Source: Stutzerimonas sp. S1 (lineage in GTDB: Bacteria > Pseudomonadota > Gammaproteobacteria > Pseudomonadales > Pseudomonadaceae). From it: a stretch of 64,000 nucleotides of DNA. Location of the stretch: NCBI RefSeq assembly GCF_025966695.1, contig NZ_JAOEIY010000001.1, forward strand, positions 124,001-188,000. Direction: 5' to 3'. A program made the translations under genes and the position numbers. Shown in pieces: positions 1 to 11,999 of this stretch (the first letter of the stretch is position 1; each line of letters starts with the position of its first letter). The notes beneath the pieces were generated by a model. The model did no database searches, was not told where the DNA came from, and worked only from the letters and a program-made list of their open reading frames with translations.

Positions 1-21
1 CACAGCGAAGCGCTTAGCGCA

Positions 22-966
22 TTAAACGGTCTTCACCCTCAATTCTTTCGGCATCGAGAAGGTCACGTTCTCCGGCCGTCCCTCCAGCTCGTCCATGCCG
101 CTAGCTCCCCACTCCTTGAGCCGGTCGATCACCCCGCGGACTAGGACTTCCGGGGCTGATGCGCCAGCAGTAATGCCGATGCGCTCGATGTTCTCGAACC
201 ACTCGCGTTTTAGATCCTCGGCTCCGTCGATCAAATAGGCAGGGGTGCTCATGCGCTCTGCCAGTTCACGCAGACGGTTGGAGTTGGAACTGTTAGGGCT
301 ACCGACTACCAGCACCACATCGCACTCATTGGCCAGTTGCTTTACTGCGTCCTGGCGATTCTGCGTGGCGTAGCAGATGTCGTCCTTGCGCGGTCCACCT
401 ATGCTTGGGAACTTGCTGCGCAGGGCATCGATGACCCGACTGGTATCGTCCATCGAAAGCGTAGTCTGGGTGACGAATGCCAGTGCTTCAGGATTGCGTA
501 CTTGCAGCTGGGCGACGTCCCTTTCATCCTCGACGAGGTAGATCTCCCCGCCATTGCGCGCATCGTATTGCCCCATGGTGCCTTCCACTTCCGGATGGCC
601 CTGGTGGCCGATGAGAATGCACTCGCGCCCTTCACGGCTGTACTTGGCGACTTCCAGGTGCACCTTGGTGACCAGCGGGCAGGTCGCGTCGAACACTTTC
701 AACCCTCGCTGCTCCGCTTCCTGGCGCACGGCCTGGGAGACGCCGTGCGCGCTGAAGATCACGATGACATCGTCCGGCACCTGGTCCAGCTCCTCGACGA
801 AAATCGCACCGCGCGCACGCAGGTCTTCGACGACGAACTTGTTATGCACGACCTCATGACGCACATAGATCGGCGGGCCGAAGACTTCCAGAGCGCGGTT
901 GACGATTTCGATGGCGCGATCTACACCCGCGCAGAAGCCGCGAGGGTTGGCGAGTTTGATTTGCAT
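22..966 (-). CDS. ispH: 4-hydroxy-3-methylbut-2-enyl diphosphate reductase
   Basis: Last step of the MEP isoprenoid pathway: reduces HMBPP to IPP and DMAPP using a [4Fe-4S] cluster in the cytoplasm. The 314-aa product has the three cluster cysteines at C12 (FCAGV), C96 (DATCPLV) and C198 (DICYA), plus the [11 protein letters not shown] motif near residue 226, and is of normal family length. The frame is open five codons further upstream (to 981), but the conserved N-terminus [11 protein letters not shown] starts at 966. It is the last gene of the minus-strand run murJ-ribF-ileS-lspA-fkpB-ispH, the usual pseudomonad order. The call is secure. Confidence 0.97.
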   Translation of the reverse strand: MQIKLANPRGFCAGVDRAIEIVNRALEVFGPPIYVRHEVVHNKFVVEDLRARGAIFVEELDQVPDDVIVIFSAHGVSQAVRQEAEQRGLKVFDATCPLVTKVHLEVAKYSREGRECILIGHQGHPEVEGTMGQYDARNGGEIYLVEDERDVAQLQVRNPEALAFVTQTTLSMDDTSRVIDALRSKFPSIGGPRKDDICYATQNRQDAVKQLANECDVVLVVGSPNSSNSNRLRELAERMSTPAYLIDGAEDLKREWFENIERIGITAGASAPEVLVRGVIDRLKEWGASGMDELEGRPENVTFSMPKELRVKTV

Positions 967-1085
967 GGTGAGTCTCGGCACGCGAAGGCTTGATGACGGG
1001 AAAGTGTAACGCGATACACGTGGGCATTCTCGGACGCCCTTTCACCAGCTAGCGGAAACGAGTGCCTCCGCCAGCTGCGAGCCGG

Positions 1086-1523
1086 TTACACCGGCTTGAC
1101 GTCGATGATTTCGACTTTGAAAGTCAGGGTCTTGCCAGCCAGCGGGTGATTGAAGTCGACGGTGACCTGTTTTTCGTCGAACGCCTTCACCACGCCCGGC
1201 AACTCGGCGCGCGCAGCATCCTGAAAGCTCACCATCAAGCCCTCGGAGAGCTCCATCCCCTCGAACTGACTACGCGGCATAACCTGCACATTCTGTGGAT
1301 TGATCTGGCCAAAGCCCTGCTCCGGTGCGATCTGCAGAGTGCGCTTGTCGCCAGCCTTGAGGCCGTAGAGTTGCTGCTCGAAGCCCGGCAGCAGGTTGCC
1401 GTCACCAACCTTGAAGGTTGCGGGCTTCCTGTCGAACGTGCTGTCGACCAGCTCGCCCGTTTCCAGGCCAAGCGCGAAATGCAGGGTGACTTCCTTGTCC
1501 GGCCCAATGCGCTGTTCAGTCAT
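1086..1523 (-). CDS. fkpB: FKBP-type peptidyl-prolyl cis-trans isomerase (SlpA/FkpB)
   Basis: A 145-aa cytoplasmic SlyD/SlpA-type prolyl isomerase and chaperone. It begins with the family pattern of an FKBP strand (VTLHFALGLETGELVDST) and contains the LLPGFEQQL and the GFGQINPQ loop where the insert-in-flap domain starts. There is no histidine-rich tail as in SlyD, which supports FkpB. Its start overlaps the end of lspA by 8 nt, so the two are translationally coupled. The neighbours lspA and ispH are the standard partners. Confidence 0.94.
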   Translation of the reverse strand: MTEQRIGPDKEVTLHFALGLETGELVDSTFDRKPATFKVGDGNLLPGFEQQLYGLKAGDKRTLQIAPEQGFGQINPQNVQVMPRSQFEGMELSEGLMVSFQDAARAELPGVVKAFDEKQVTVDFNHPLAGKTLTFKVEIIDVKPV

Positions 1524-2019
1524 GTGCGGATTCTCCGGTCTTGTTGCCCTTGAACATGTCCAGCGCCAGCATCACGGCGCCTACGGTGATAGCGCTGTCG
1601 GCGATATTGAACGCGGGGAAATACCAGCGATTCTGCCAATGCACCAGAATGAAATCGACCACATGGCCGAGCACGACGCGGTCATAGAGATTGCCCAACG
1701 CACCGCCTAGCACCAGCGCCAACGCGACCGCCAGCCAAGTCTCGCTCGCCTTCAACTTTTTGAGCCAGACCACCAGCACGACGCTCACGCCGATGGCAAT
1801 GAGCGCGAATAGCCAACGCTGCCAGCCGTTGTGATCGGCGAGGAAGCTGAACGCAGCCCCGGTGTTGTAGGCCAGCGTCCAGGCGAAATAGCCCGGAATT
1901 ACATCGACCTTCTGGTACAGGCTGAAACTGGCCTCAAAGTAGTGCTTGGTCGCCTGATCGAAGGCGATCACCAGCACACTGAGCCACAGCCAGGCGAGCC
2001 GACCGAAACGCGCACTCAT
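1516..2019 (-). CDS. lspA: Lipoprotein signal peptidase (signal peptidase II)
   Basis: Inner-membrane aspartyl protease that cleaves the signal peptide from lipidated prolipoproteins. The 167-aa sequence has four hydrophobic segments and the two family signatures: the GGALGNLYDRV block with the first catalytic Asp, and VDFI...FPAFNIADSAI with the second. It sits 36 nt downstream of ileS and overlaps fkpB, as in other gammaproteobacteria. Confidence 0.97.
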   Translation of the reverse strand: MSARFGRLAWLWLSVLVIAFDQATKHYFEASFSLYQKVDVIPGYFAWTLAYNTGAAFSFLADHNGWQRWLFALIAIGVSVVLVVWLKKLKASETWLAVALALVLGGALGNLYDRVVLGHVVDFILVHWQNRWYFPAFNIADSAITVGAVMLALDMFKGNKTGESAHD

Positions 2020-2055
2020 TGCGCAGCCTCCGGCTCGCTGACCGCCCGGCGCATA

Positions 2056-4887
2056 TCACGCATAGTGACGAACCTCACCAGCCCCTTCGATATTCTCCAC
2101 GCAGCGGCCACAGATTTCCGGGTGCTCGGCGTGGCTGCCGACGTCCGCCAGGTGGTGCCAGCAGCGGCCGCACTTGCTGTATCCGGTCTTGTTGACCACA
2201 AGCTTAAGGCCGGGCAGCTCGCTTTCCACGGCCTCGGCTGGCGCCTGAGCCAGTGGTGCGATATCGACAGCAGACGTGATCAGCACGAAGCGCAGTTCGT
2301 TACCCAGCTTGGCCAACTCCGCAGCCAGCGCGTCTTCCGCATACAGCGTGACTTCCGCCTGCAGGTTGCCACCGATGACCTTGGCGTTGCGCTGGTTCTC
2401 CAGCTCCTTGTTCACCGCCGCCTTGACTGCCATGACCTTGTCCCAGAAGGCGCGATCCAGCTCGGCGTCCTGTGGCAACTCGATCAGGCCGGTGTACCAA
2501 GTGTTGAGCATCACCGACTCGTTACGCTCGCCCGGCAGGTACTGCCAGATCTCTTCGGCGGTGAACGCCAGGATCGGCGCGATCCAGCGCACCAGCGCCT
2601 CGGCGATGTGGTACAGCGCGGTCTGGCAGGAGCGTCGCGGCAGGCTGTCGACGCCGGTGGTGTACTGACGGTCCTTGATGATGTCCAGGTAGAAGCCGCC
2701 CAGCTCCTGTACGCAGAAGTTGTGCACCTTCTGGTAGACGTTCCAGAACTTGTAGGTGGTATAGGCCTCCTCGATCTCGCGCTGCAGCAGCAGCGCGCGG
2801 TCGATGGCCCAGCGGTCCAGGGCGATCAGCTGATCGTTCGGCACCATGTGCTGCGCCGGGTCGAAGCCGTCGAGATTGGAAAGCAGGAAGCGCGCCGTGT
2901 TGCGGATGCGCCGGTAGGCATCGGCGCTGCGCTGCAGGATCTGCTTGGATACCGCCATCTCGCCGGAATAGTCGGTGGCCGAGACCCACAGGCGCAGGAT
3001 GTCGGCGCCCATGCTGTCAGTGATCTCCTGCGGGGCAATCACGTTGCCGAGCGACTTGGACATCTTGCGGCCGTTCTCGTCCACGGTGAAGCCGTGGGTG
3101 AGCAGGCCCTTGTACGGGGCGTGGCCGTCGATGGCCGCGCCGGTCAACAGCGAGGAATGGAACCAGCCTCGATGCTGGTCGGAGCCTTCCAAGTAGAGGT
3201 CGGCGCGCGGTCCCTGCTCGTGACCCATGGGGTGCGAGCCGCGCATCACATGCCAATGGGTGGTGCCGGAATCGAACCAGACGTCCAGGGTGTCGTTGAT
3301 CTTCTCGTACTGCGAGGATTCATCACCGAGCAATTCGGCCGGATCGAGCTTGAACCAGGCTTCGATACCTGCCTGCTCCACCCGCAGGGCGACAGCTTCC
3401 ATCAGTTCGACGGTGCGCGGGTGCAGCTCGCCGCTTTCCTTGTGCAGAAAGAACGGGATCGGCACGCCCCAGTTGCGCTGGCGAGAGATGCACCAGTCGG
3501 GGCGACCGGCGATCATGCCGTGCAGGCGTGCCTGGCCCCAGGCGGGGACGAACTCGGTCTGTTCGATGGCATCCAGCGCACGGCGGCGCAACGAGCTGCC
3601 GTCGTGGGCGACTTTGTCCATGCCGACGAACCACTGCGCCGTGGCGCGATAGATCAGCGGGGTCTTGTGCCGCCAGCAGTGCATGTAGCTGTGCTGGATC
3701 GACTCGTGCTTGAGCAGCGCGCCGACTTCGGCGAGCTTCTCGACAATCGCCGGGTTGGCCTTCCAGATGAACTGGCCGCCGAAGAATGGCAGGTCCGGGA
3801 CATAGACACCGTTGCTCTGCACCGGACCAAGAATGTCGTCGTTCTGCATGCCGTAATGCTTGCAGGAGCGGAAGTCGTCCTCACCGTAGGCCGGTGCCGA
3901 GTGAACGATGCCGGTACCTGCTCCAGTTTCGACATATTCGGCCAGATACACAGGCGCGAAGCGCTCGTAGAACGGATGGCGGAAGCGGATCAGCTCCAAC
4001 GCCTTGCCTTCGCAGCGAGCGATGGTTTCACCCGACAGGCCGTAGCGCTGCAGGCAGGACTCGACCAGCTCCTCAGCCAGCACCAGCAGGCGCTCGCCAG
4101 TGTCGACCAGCGCATAGACGAACTCGGGATGGACGTTGAGCGCCTGGTTGGCCGGAATGGTCCAGGGCGTGGTGGTCCAGATCACGATGCTGGCGGACTT
4201 GGCCAGATTCGGCAGACCGAACGCAGCAGCCAGCTTGTCGGCGTCCTCTACCTCGAAAGCAACGTCGATGGCATCGGATTTCTTGTCCTGGTACTCAACC
4301 TCCGCCTCGGCCAGTGCCGAACCGCAGTCGAAGCACCAGTTCACCGGCTTCAGGCCCTTGAAGACGAATCCGCCCTCGACCAGCTTGGCCAGAGCACGGA
4401 TTTCCCCCGCTTCATTGGCGAAGTCCATGGTCTTGTACGGGTTGTCCCAGTCACCCAGGACGCCGAGGCGGATGAAGTCGGCCTTTTGCCCTTCGATCTG
4501 TTCGGCCGCGTAGGCTCGGCAGCGCTCGCGGGTCAGATCAGCTGGCTGATTCTTGCCGAAGGTGGTCTCGACCTTGTGCTCGATCGGCAGACCGTGACAG
4601 TCCCAGCCCGGCACATAGGGCGCGTCGAAGCCGGCCAGGGTGCGCGAGCGGACGATCATATCCTTGATCACCTTGTTCACCGCGTGACCAATGTGAATAT
4701 TGCCGTTGGCGTAGGGCGGGCCATCGTGCAGGACGAACTTCGGGCGACCTTCGCCGATCTGCCGCAGCTTCCGATACAGGTCAATACTGTTCCAGCGCTG
4801 CAGAATCTCCGGCTCGCGCTGTGGCAGACCGGCCTTCATCGGAAATGCCGTGGACGGCAGATTGAGGGTCGCTTTGTAATCGGTCAT
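2056..4887 (-). CDS. ileS: Isoleucyl-tRNA synthetase
   Basis: Charges tRNA-Ile with isoleucine, with an editing domain against valine. The 943-aa product shows the class I HIGH motif as HIGHAVNK near residue 70, the KMSKS motif as RKMSKSLGN near residue 600, the CP1 editing region between them, and a C-terminal zinc finger with cysteines (KCGRCW ... CGRCVEN). The open frame extends to 4998, but [11 protein letters not shown] at 4887 is the conserved start. Only 1 nt separates it from the ribF stop, so the two are coupled. Confidence 0.98.
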   Translation of the reverse strand: MTDYKATLNLPSTAFPMKAGLPQREPEILQRWNSIDLYRKLRQIGEGRPKFVLHDGPPYANGNIHIGHAVNKVIKDMIVRSRTLAGFDAPYVPGWDCHGLPIEHKVETTFGKNQPADLTRERCRAYAAEQIEGQKADFIRLGVLGDWDNPYKTMDFANEAGEIRALAKLVEGGFVFKGLKPVNWCFDCGSALAEAEVEYQDKKSDAIDVAFEVEDADKLAAAFGLPNLAKSASIVIWTTTPWTIPANQALNVHPEFVYALVDTGERLLVLAEELVESCLQRYGLSGETIARCEGKALELIRFRHPFYERFAPVYLAEYVETGAGTGIVHSAPAYGEDDFRSCKHYGMQNDDILGPVQSNGVYVPDLPFFGGQFIWKANPAIVEKLAEVGALLKHESIQHSYMHCWRHKTPLIYRATAQWFVGMDKVAHDGSSLRRRALDAIEQTEFVPAWGQARLHGMIAGRPDWCISRQRNWGVPIPFFLHKESGELHPRTVELMEAVALRVEQAGIEAWFKLDPAELLGDESSQYEKINDTLDVWFDSGTTHWHVMRGSHPMGHEQGPRADLYLEGSDQHRGWFHSSLLTGAAIDGHAPYKGLLTHGFTVDENGRKMSKSLGNVIAPQEITDSMGADILRLWVSATDYSGEMAVSKQILQRSADAYRRIRNTARFLLSNLDGFDPAQHMVPNDQLIALDRWAIDRALLLQREIEEAYTTYKFWNVYQKVHNFCVQELGGFYLDIIKDRQYTTGVDSLPRRSCQTALYHIAEALVRWIAPILAFTAEEIWQYLPGERNESVMLNTWYTGLIELPQDAELDRAFWDKVMAVKAAVNKELENQRNAKVIGGNLQAEVTLYAEDALAAELAKLGNELRFVLITSAVDIAPLAQAPAEAVESELPGLKLVVNKTGYSKCGRCWHHLADVGSHAEHPEICGRCVENIEGAGEVRHYA

Positions 4888-4888
4888 T

Positions 4889-5839
4889 TCAGTCCTGACT
4901 CGTAAAAGAAGATGAAGTCCGCCAGTAGCTGCGGGCCGCGGAGATGTCCGCATCGATCGCCGACTTGAGTGCCCCCAACGAGGCGAAACGCTGCTCATCG
5001 CGCAGCTTGCGATGGAAGGTCACGCGCACCAGACGTCCATATAGGTCGCCATTAAACTCGAGCAAGTGCACCTCCAGATGCGGCTTGCCATCGCTTTGCA
5101 CCGAGGGTCGCATGCCGATATTGGCAACCCCGGGGTATTGCTTGCCATCCAGTTCGACACTGACCACAAACACCCCGCTAAGCGGAGTGTTACGGCGTTT
5201 GAGCTGTACATTGGCAGTCGGCGCGCCCAATTGGCGCCCGAGTTTCTGCCCGTGAACGACTCGACCGGTTAGCGCAAACGGCCTGCCCAGCAACGCTTCA
5301 GCAAGTGGCAAATCGCCCGCAGCCAGCACCTGACGCAAGCGACTGCTGCTGACGCGCTCGCCGCCCACTTCGATGGTGGTCGCCGCCTCAACGGAGAACC
5401 CCTCCATCGCGCCGGCCTTGAGCAGGAAGTTGAAGTCGCCGGCGCGATCACAACCAAAACGGAAATCGTCACCGACCTCCAGATGCCGGACCCCAAGCCC
5501 TTCCACCAATGCAGCATGAACGAATTCCGCGGCACTCAGCTCACGCAACCGCCGATTGAAAGCCAGGCACAGCACCAGATCGACGCCCTGCTCGGCGAGC
5601 AGACTCAACTTTTCGCGCAAGCGGGTCAGGCGTGCCGGCGCCTGGCCAGGCGCAAAGAACTCACGCGGCTGCGGCTCGAAAATCACCACGCAACTGGGCA
5701 CCCCCAACTCGGCCGCACGCTCGCGCAGACGCGCCAGGATCGCCTGATGGCCCCGGTGCACTCCGTCGAAGTTGCCGATGGTGGCGACGCAACCCCGATG
5801 CCGGGGCCGCAGATTGTGAAGACCTCGAACCAGCTGCAT
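4889..5839 (-). CDS. ribF: Bifunctional riboflavin kinase / FMN adenylyltransferase
   Basis: Converts riboflavin to FMN and FMN to FAD. The 316-aa protein has an N-terminal adenylyltransferase with [11 protein letters not shown] (residues about 18-28) and SSSRLRQ, and a C-terminal riboflavin kinase domain with [11 protein letters not shown] and the [10 protein letters not shown] motif. The longer frame to 5884 adds a non-conserved stretch, and [10 protein letters not shown] is the family N-terminus. It lies between murJ and ileS in the usual operon order. Confidence 0.97.
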   Translation of the reverse strand: MQLVRGLHNLRPRHRGCVATIGNFDGVHRGHQAILARLRERAAELGVPSCVVIFEPQPREFFAPGQAPARLTRLREKLSLLAEQGVDLVLCLAFNRRLRELSAAEFVHAALVEGLGVRHLEVGDDFRFGCDRAGDFNFLLKAGAMEGFSVEAATTIEVGGERVSSSRLRQVLAAGDLPLAEALLGRPFALTGRVVHGQKLGRQLGAPTANVQLKRRNTPLSGVFVVSVELDGKQYPGVANIGMRPSVQSDGKPHLEVHLLEFNGDLYGRLVRVTFHRKLRDEQRFASLGALKSAIDADISAARSYWRTSSSFTSQD

Positions 5840-5921
5840 ACCGCACTTCTTGCTTGAAAAGTGGCCGATTATACGCAGAGGCATGCCGTGCGGACAGGCT
5901 TGCCGGATCAGCCAGCATGGA

Positions 5922-7469
5922 TCAGTGCCTCAGGTGCCGCGGCCGCAAACCCAGCATCAGCATTCCACCCACGAAGGCGGCCAACCCACCGCAGACCAGC
6001 AACGCCAATTGCAGTGCCCGCCGCTGCCAACCCCAGACGAACCATTCGGCAGATGGCGCATTCAGCCACCACACCGCCACCACCATCGCCACGCAACCGC
6101 CGGCAAGACGCAACGCGAACAATCCCCAACCCGACCCCGGGCGATACACGCCGATTTTGTACAACCCCCAGAACAGCAAGAAGGCGTTGAGCATCGACGA
6201 CAGCGAGGTCGCCAATGCCAGCCCGACGTGCTGGAGCGGCCAGATCAGGATCAGGTTCATCACCATATTCGCGACCATGCAGATGACCGCGACGCGTACC
6301 GGCGTCTTGAGATCCTGGCGCGCGAAGAATCCCGGCGCGAGAACCTTGATCAGCATGAATGCCAGCACCCCCAGCGAATATGCCTGCAGCGCACGAGCAG
6401 ACTGGACCACCGCCTCCTCGGTCATTGCGCCGTAATAGAACAGGCCGGCGATCAGCGGCTCAGCGAGTATCCCCAACGCAAGCGCCGCAGGCACGCCCAC
6501 CAGCAAGACCATGCGTAGCGCCCAGTCGACGGTGGACGAAAACGCCTTAGGATCATCACCAGCATGCTGACGCGAAAGGCTCGGCAGGATCACCGTCCCA
6601 ATGGCGATACCAAACGCTCCCAACGGCAACTCCGATAGACGGTCGGCGTAGTACAGCCAGGACACGCTACCGGTCTGCAGGAAGGACGCCAGCACGGTAT
6701 CGAGCAACAGGTTGATCTGACTGACCGAAACGCCAAACAGCGCCGGCACCATCAGCAGCATGATGCGCCGCACGCCCTCGTCGCCTCGCTTGACCCGCGG
6801 CCTGGGCAACAGCCCCAGTTTGGCGACATACGGCAGCTGAAACGCCAGCTGGGCGAAGCCAGCGATGAACACGCCCCAGGCCAGCGCCATGATCGGCTGA
6901 TCGAAATAAGGGGTGAGCAATACCGCCGAAGCGATCATGCAGACGTTGAGCAGCACGGGCGTGAAGCCGGGCACAGCGAAATAGCCGTAGCTGTTGAGCA
7001 CACCGGAGGTGAAGGCCGTCAGCGAGATCAGCATCAGATAGGGAAAGGTGATGCGCAGCAGCTCGCCGGCCAGTTGCATCTTTGCCGGATCGTCATGAAA
7101 GCCCGGCGCGAAGACCATCACCACATAGGGCGCAAACAGCACCCCCAGCGCGGTCAGCCCTGCCAGAATGAGCCCCAGCATGCCGGCCGTGCGATCCACC
7201 AACTGCTTGACGTCCGCCAGCGAGCGCTTGGTGCGGTACTCCGACAGCACCGGCACGAACGCTTGAGCGAAGGCTCCCTCGGCAAACAACCGGCGCAGGA
7301 AATTGGGGATCTTGAAGGCAATGAAAAAGGCATCCGCCGCCGCCCCGGAGCCAAAGTAGCTGGCTACCACCATATCGCGTACCATGCCCAGCACGCGCGA
7401 CAACAGGGTCATGACACTGACCACCGCGCTGGAACGCAATAATCCGCCCTTGCCGGTTTTTTCGGACAT
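5922..7469 (-). CDS. murJ: Lipid II flippase MurJ
   Basis: Polytopic inner-membrane flippase of the MOP superfamily that exports lipid II for peptidoglycan synthesis. The 515-aa product has about 14 hydrophobic segments. It starts with the conserved run LLRSSAVVSVMTLLSRVLGM and has the MVRDMV and FLRRLFAEGAFAQAFVPV blocks typical of MurJ. The start at MSEKTGKG (7469) is chosen over an upstream in-frame codon at 7514 because the extra residues are not family-like. It is about 80 nt upstream of ribF and divergent from rpsT. Confidence 0.96.
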   Translation of the reverse strand: MSEKTGKGGLLRSSAVVSVMTLLSRVLGMVRDMVVASYFGSGAAADAFFIAFKIPNFLRRLFAEGAFAQAFVPVLSEYRTKRSLADVKQLVDRTAGMLGLILAGLTALGVLFAPYVVMVFAPGFHDDPAKMQLAGELLRITFPYLMLISLTAFTSGVLNSYGYFAVPGFTPVLLNVCMIASAVLLTPYFDQPIMALAWGVFIAGFAQLAFQLPYVAKLGLLPRPRVKRGDEGVRRIMLLMVPALFGVSVSQINLLLDTVLASFLQTGSVSWLYYADRLSELPLGAFGIAIGTVILPSLSRQHAGDDPKAFSSTVDWALRMVLLVGVPAALALGILAEPLIAGLFYYGAMTEEAVVQSARALQAYSLGVLAFMLIKVLAPGFFARQDLKTPVRVAVICMVANMVMNLILIWPLQHVGLALATSLSSMLNAFLLFWGLYKIGVYRPGSGWGLFALRLAGGCVAMVVAVWWLNAPSAEWFVWGWQRRALQLALLVCGGLAAFVGGMLMLGLRPRHLRH

Positions 7470-7690
7470 CTGTCTTCCTAGAGTTGCAGCGGGGTTGATC
7501 GCTCGACGTACCACACCGAGCGTATCAATGGCCAGTTACGACACGAAATGAGCCGGCGAGTTTAGCCGCAGCCCATCGGTCCGACCAGCATCTCGCATCA
7601 GCCAGTCGGGCTTGACAAGCGCCTGCCACGTCGGCATGATTCGCGGCCTTATTTGCTTTGCAATCCCCCACGTTTTCGAGGAGTTCGACG

Positions 7691-7969
7691 GTGGCCAACA
7701 GCCCTTCCGCCAAAAAACGCGCAATTCAGGCTGAGAAGCGTCGCAGCCACAACGCCAGCTTGCGCTCCATGGTTCGTACCTACATCAAGAATGTGGTCAA
7801 GGCCATCGACGCCAAGGACCTGGACAAGGCCCGCGCAGCCTACACCGCAGCCGTTCCGGTCATCGACCGCATGGCCGACAAAGGCATCATCCACAAGAAC
7901 AAAGCCGCTCGTCACAAGAGCCGCCTGAATGGCCACATCAAGGCCCTCGGCGAAGCTGCTGCAGCCTAA
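7691..7969 (+). CDS. rpsT: 30S ribosomal protein S20
   Basis: Small-subunit ribosomal protein that binds 16S rRNA. The 92-aa basic product reads [17 protein letters not shown] at its N-terminus, exactly the family pattern, which requires a GTG start at 7691. A GAGGAG-like ribosome-binding site lies just upstream (about 7678-7684). A weak GTG or TTG start is a known feature of rpsT and is linked to translational autocontrol. It is monocistronic, with a strong hairpin terminator immediately downstream. Confidence 0.97.
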   Translation: MANSPSAKKRAIQAEKRRSHNASLRSMVRTYIKNVVKAIDAKDLDKARAAYTAAVPVIDRMADKGIIHKNKAARHKSRLNGHIKALGEAAAA

Positions 7970-7983
7970 CCTGCAGGTTCTTG

Positions 7984-8011
7984 AAAAAACCGGCCTAGTG
8001 CCGGTTTTTTT
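7984..8011 (+). terminator. Rho-independent terminator of rpsT
   Basis: Perfect 11-bp stem (AAAAAACCGGC / GCCGGTTTTTT) with a 5-nt loop, ending in a run of T. It starts 14 nt after the rpsT stop. Because the stem is A-rich on one side and T-rich on the other, it can also stop transcription of creA from the opposite strand. Confidence 0.9.
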
Positions 8012-8069
8012 GTGCCTGTCATTTCGCCACCGCACCGCGCCTATGCACAGAACGATCTGCAGCACCGAC

Positions 8070-8534
8070 TTACGGAGTGGTTGACCAGGGCAGAATCGGA
8101 ATCGCTGTTACGGCATTCTGCGGACTGCCCTCGATGATGCGATCGCTGTAGACGAGATAGACCAGCGTGTTGCGCACCTCATCGAAGAAACGCACCACCT
8201 GCATGGTCTTGAACACCAGCGAGGTGCGCTCCTTGAACACCACCTCACCATCCTCGAGCTTCTCGCTGAAGCGAATCGGCCCCACCTGACGACAAGCAAT
8301 CGAAGCCTCGGCGCGATCCTCGGCCAACCCAAGCCCGCCCTTGATGCCGCCGGTCTTGGCCCTGGACAGATAGCAAGTCACGCCCGCCACTTTTGGGTCA
8401 TCGAACGCCTCGACGACGATCTTGTGGTTCGGCCCGAGCCACTTGAACACCGTATCGACGGCACCGATCTCCTCGGCCGCCGCCAGCTGTGGCGTCGCCA
8501 ATCCCAGCATCAATGCCATCACCGCCAGACGCAT
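8070..8534 (-). CDS. creA: CreA family periplasmic protein
   Basis: A 154-aa member of the CreA family, exported proteins of unknown biochemical role. A signal peptide ([12 protein letters not shown]...QLAAA) is followed by a mature start [16 protein letters not shown], a family hallmark. The rest contains conserved blocks around [12 protein letters not shown] and the C-terminal [10 protein letters not shown]. The ATG at 8534 has a GAGG ribosome-binding site 5 nt upstream, better than the in-frame GTG at 8540. It is 7 nt downstream of proB on the same strand, so probably cotranscribed. Confidence 0.88.
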   Translation of the reverse strand: MRLAVMALMLGLATPQLAAAEEIGAVDTVFKWLGPNHKIVVEAFDDPKVAGVTCYLSRAKTGGIKGGLGLAEDRAEASIACRQVGPIRFSEKLEDGEVVFKERTSLVFKTMQVVRFFDEVRNTLVYLVYSDRIIEGSPQNAVTAIPILPWSTTP

Positions 8535-8541
8535 AATCACC

Positions 8542-9660
8542 TCAAGCCAGAATCATGTTGTCGCGATGAATCAGTTCCGGCTCATCGACGTAGCCAAGCA
8601 GCTTCTCGATCTCATCGGACGGCCGACCGAGAATCCGCTGGGCCTCTGCAGCGCTGTAGTTAACCAGCCCTCGCGCGACCTCTTCGCCCCGAGGACCGAC
8701 GCAGACCACCATTTCGCCGCGGCGGAACGCACCTTGAACTGCTCGCACACCAACCGGCAGCAAGCTGCGATGCCCCTGGCGCAGCGCATGCACAGCACCG
8801 TCATCCAGGGTCAGCGTGCCACGCGTCTGCAGATGACCTGCCAGCCATTGCTTGCGTGCCGCATGCCGACTGCACTCAGGCGCCAGCAATGTGCCCAGGC
8901 GCTCGCCCGCCTTGAGCCGCGCCAGCACCTGCTCGATACGCCCGCCGACGATGACCGTGTGCGCACCGGAGCGCGCAGCCAGGCGTGCCGCGCGCAGCTT
9001 GGTCTGCATGCCGCCGCGCCCCAGCGCACCACCGGTACCGCCCGCGACGGCATCCAGCGCCGGATCATCGGCTCGCGCCTCGCTGATCAGATTGGCATCT
9101 GGATTGATCCGCGGATCGGCGTCGAACATGCCGTCCCGATCGGTCAGGATCACCAATAGATCAGCCTCAACCAGATTGGCCACTAGCGCGGCAAGGGTAT
9201 CGTTGTCACCAAAGCGAATCTCGTCGGTGACGACCGTATCGTTCTCGTTTATGACCGGCACCACACCGAGATCGATCAGCGTACGCAACGTGCTGCGCGC
9301 ATTGAGGTAACGCTTGCGATCGGAAAGGTCGTCGTGGGTAACCAGGATCTGCGCCGTCTGCTGGTCGCGCCGCGCGAAACTGGACTCCCAGGCGCGGATG
9401 AGCCCCATCTGCCCCACCGCTGCTGCCGCCTGCAGCTCGTGCACCGCCTTGGGCCGCGCACTCCAGCCAAGCCGGCTCATACCGGCCGCCACCGCGCCCG
9501 ACGAGACCAGCACCAACTCAACCCCCGCCGCGCGCAAGGCGACCATCTGATCGACCCAGACCGCCATCGCGGCCTGATCAAGCCCACGCCCATCGGCGGT
9601 CAGCAGCGCACTACCGATCTTCACCACCCAGCGCCGCGCACCACTCACCTTGTCCCGCAT
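8542..9660 (-). CDS. proB: Glutamate 5-kinase
   Basis: First enzyme of proline biosynthesis: phosphorylates glutamate to glutamyl-5-phosphate. The 372-aa protein has the amino acid kinase domain ([11 protein letters not shown] at the N-terminus, [22 protein letters not shown]) and a C-terminal PUA domain starting near residue 280. The start at MRDKVSG (9660) gives the family N-terminus; the frame is open further to 9732. It is located downstream of obg, as in P. aeruginosa. Confidence 0.96.
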   Translation of the reverse strand: MRDKVSGARRWVVKIGSALLTADGRGLDQAAMAVWVDQMVALRAAGVELVLVSSGAVAAGMSRLGWSARPKAVHELQAAAAVGQMGLIRAWESSFARRDQQTAQILVTHDDLSDRKRYLNARSTLRTLIDLGVVPVINENDTVVTDEIRFGDNDTLAALVANLVEADLLVILTDRDGMFDADPRINPDANLISEARADDPALDAVAGGTGGALGRGGMQTKLRAARLAARSGAHTVIVGGRIEQVLARLKAGERLGTLLAPECSRHAARKQWLAGHLQTRGTLTLDDGAVHALRQGHRSLLPVGVRAVQGAFRRGEMVVCVGPRGEEVARGLVNYSAAEAQRILGRPSDEIEKLLGYVDEPELIHRDNMILA

Positions 9661-9765
9661 CGTCCCGCCTTCTATCCGGCCAATACCATCTGCACGGGCT
9701 GCGCACGGGCCAGCCCACCGACCACTCGCCACACCGAACGACGCGCCTGCCCAGCCGCCATCAGC

Positions 9766-11010
<1,245 letters not shown>

Positions 11011-11109
11011 TTAGAAAACTAGGAACGTAAGGGTCTTGCAAAAAACCCAGCGAAAACTGAATGAGTACCGAGCAGTTCTTTGCAAGAGCCTCACAGGATA
11101 CAGAAACAA

Positions 11110-11137
11110 AAAAGCCCCGTCGCATGACAGGGCTTTT
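11110..11137 (-). terminator. Terminator/attenuator hairpin between rpmA and obgE
   Basis: Inverted repeat AAAAGCCC...GGGCTTTT with inner pairing GTC/GAC, 15 nt downstream of the rpmA stop on the minus strand and followed by T residues in that direction. It probably ends most rplU-rpmA transcripts, with partial read-through to obgE. Confidence 0.75.
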
Positions 11138-11152
11138 CCAGCAACGCCGCGA

Positions 11153-11410
11153 TTAGGCCGCGACGACGCTCACGTAGCGACGGCCAAAAGCGCCCTTCAC
11201 TTCGAACTTGACCACGCCTTCGACTTTCGCGAACAGGGTGTGGTCCTTGCCCATGCCTACGCCGTAACCGGCGTGGAACTGGGTGCCGCGCTGGCGAACG
11301 ATGATGTTGCCGGCCTTGATGACCTGGCCGCCATACATCTTCACGCCAAGGCGTTTACTTTCGGAATCGCGACCGTTGCGGGTACTACCGCCAGCTTTTT
11401 TGTGTGCCAT
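11153..11410 (-). CDS. rpmA: 50S ribosomal protein L27
   Basis: An 85-aa ribosomal protein located near the peptidyl transferase centre. It starts [20 protein letters not shown], the invariant family N-terminus, followed by GVKMYGGQ and [10 protein letters not shown]. It lies 35 nt downstream of rplU in the conserved rplU-rpmA pair. Confidence 0.98.
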   Translation of the reverse strand: MAHKKAGGSTRNGRDSESKRLGVKMYGGQVIKAGNIIVRQRGTQFHAGYGVGMGKDHTLFAKVEGVVKFEVKGAFGRRYVSVVAA

Positions 11411-11445
11411 GAGTTCAATACTCCTATAAGGGGATTCAGGCCCGA

Positions 11446-11757
11446 TTAGCCCTGAATACCGGTGATTTTGACCTCAGTGAACCACTGACGGTGGCCCTGA
11501 CGCTTCATGTGATGCTTACGACGGCGGAACTTGATGATGGTCACTTTATCGTGGCGGCCCTGGGCAACCACTTCAGCGGTCACTTTGGCACCATCAACCA
11601 CCGGAGCGCCGATCTTCACATCGTCGCCGTTGCCGATCAGCAGGACGCGGTCGAAAGTGACAGCTTCGCCAGTCGGAACTTCGAGTTTTTCAATTTTCAG
11701 GAATTCGCCTTCGGCGACCTTGTACTGCTTGCCGCCGGTTACGATAACTGCGTACAT
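11446..11757 (-). CDS. rplU: 50S ribosomal protein L21
   Basis: A 103-aa large-subunit protein that binds 23S rRNA. It reads [14 protein letters not shown] at the N-terminus and ends with the basic block [23 protein letters not shown], both diagnostic. The frame runs open to 11916, but the L21 start is at 11757. It is divergent from ispB; the 242-nt space between them holds both promoters. Confidence 0.98.
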   Translation of the reverse strand: MYAVIVTGGKQYKVAEGEFLKIEKLEVPTGEAVTFDRVLLIGNGDDVKIGAPVVDGAKVTAEVVAQGRHDKVTIIKFRRRKHHMKRQGHRQWFTEVKITGIQG

Positions 11758-11999
11758 CTGTGTATCTCCGTTGATCCTGCTCACCCAGCGCTTTATAGAA
11801 GGAGTTGGTGGCTGGCATGGCTGCACGGGGCCGGAAGGGACGCCCTTGCAATTGCGTAAGGCAGGGAAATGCCCATGGGGGAAGTTCAGGGTCCGCGATT
11901 GTACGCATGCGCCCAAGGTGACGCAAGGGCCATCCGGAGCCGCCTTGACAGTACCCGAACCGGCTCATAGCATGCCGCGCAATCTCCGAGGAGTCCCCG

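Noticed and set aside
1831..4905. 1024-aa open frame on the plus strand antisense to ileS
   Set aside because: High-GC antisense shadow: it overlaps lspA/ileS entirely, its protein has no domain signature, and ileS is unmistakable on the other strand.
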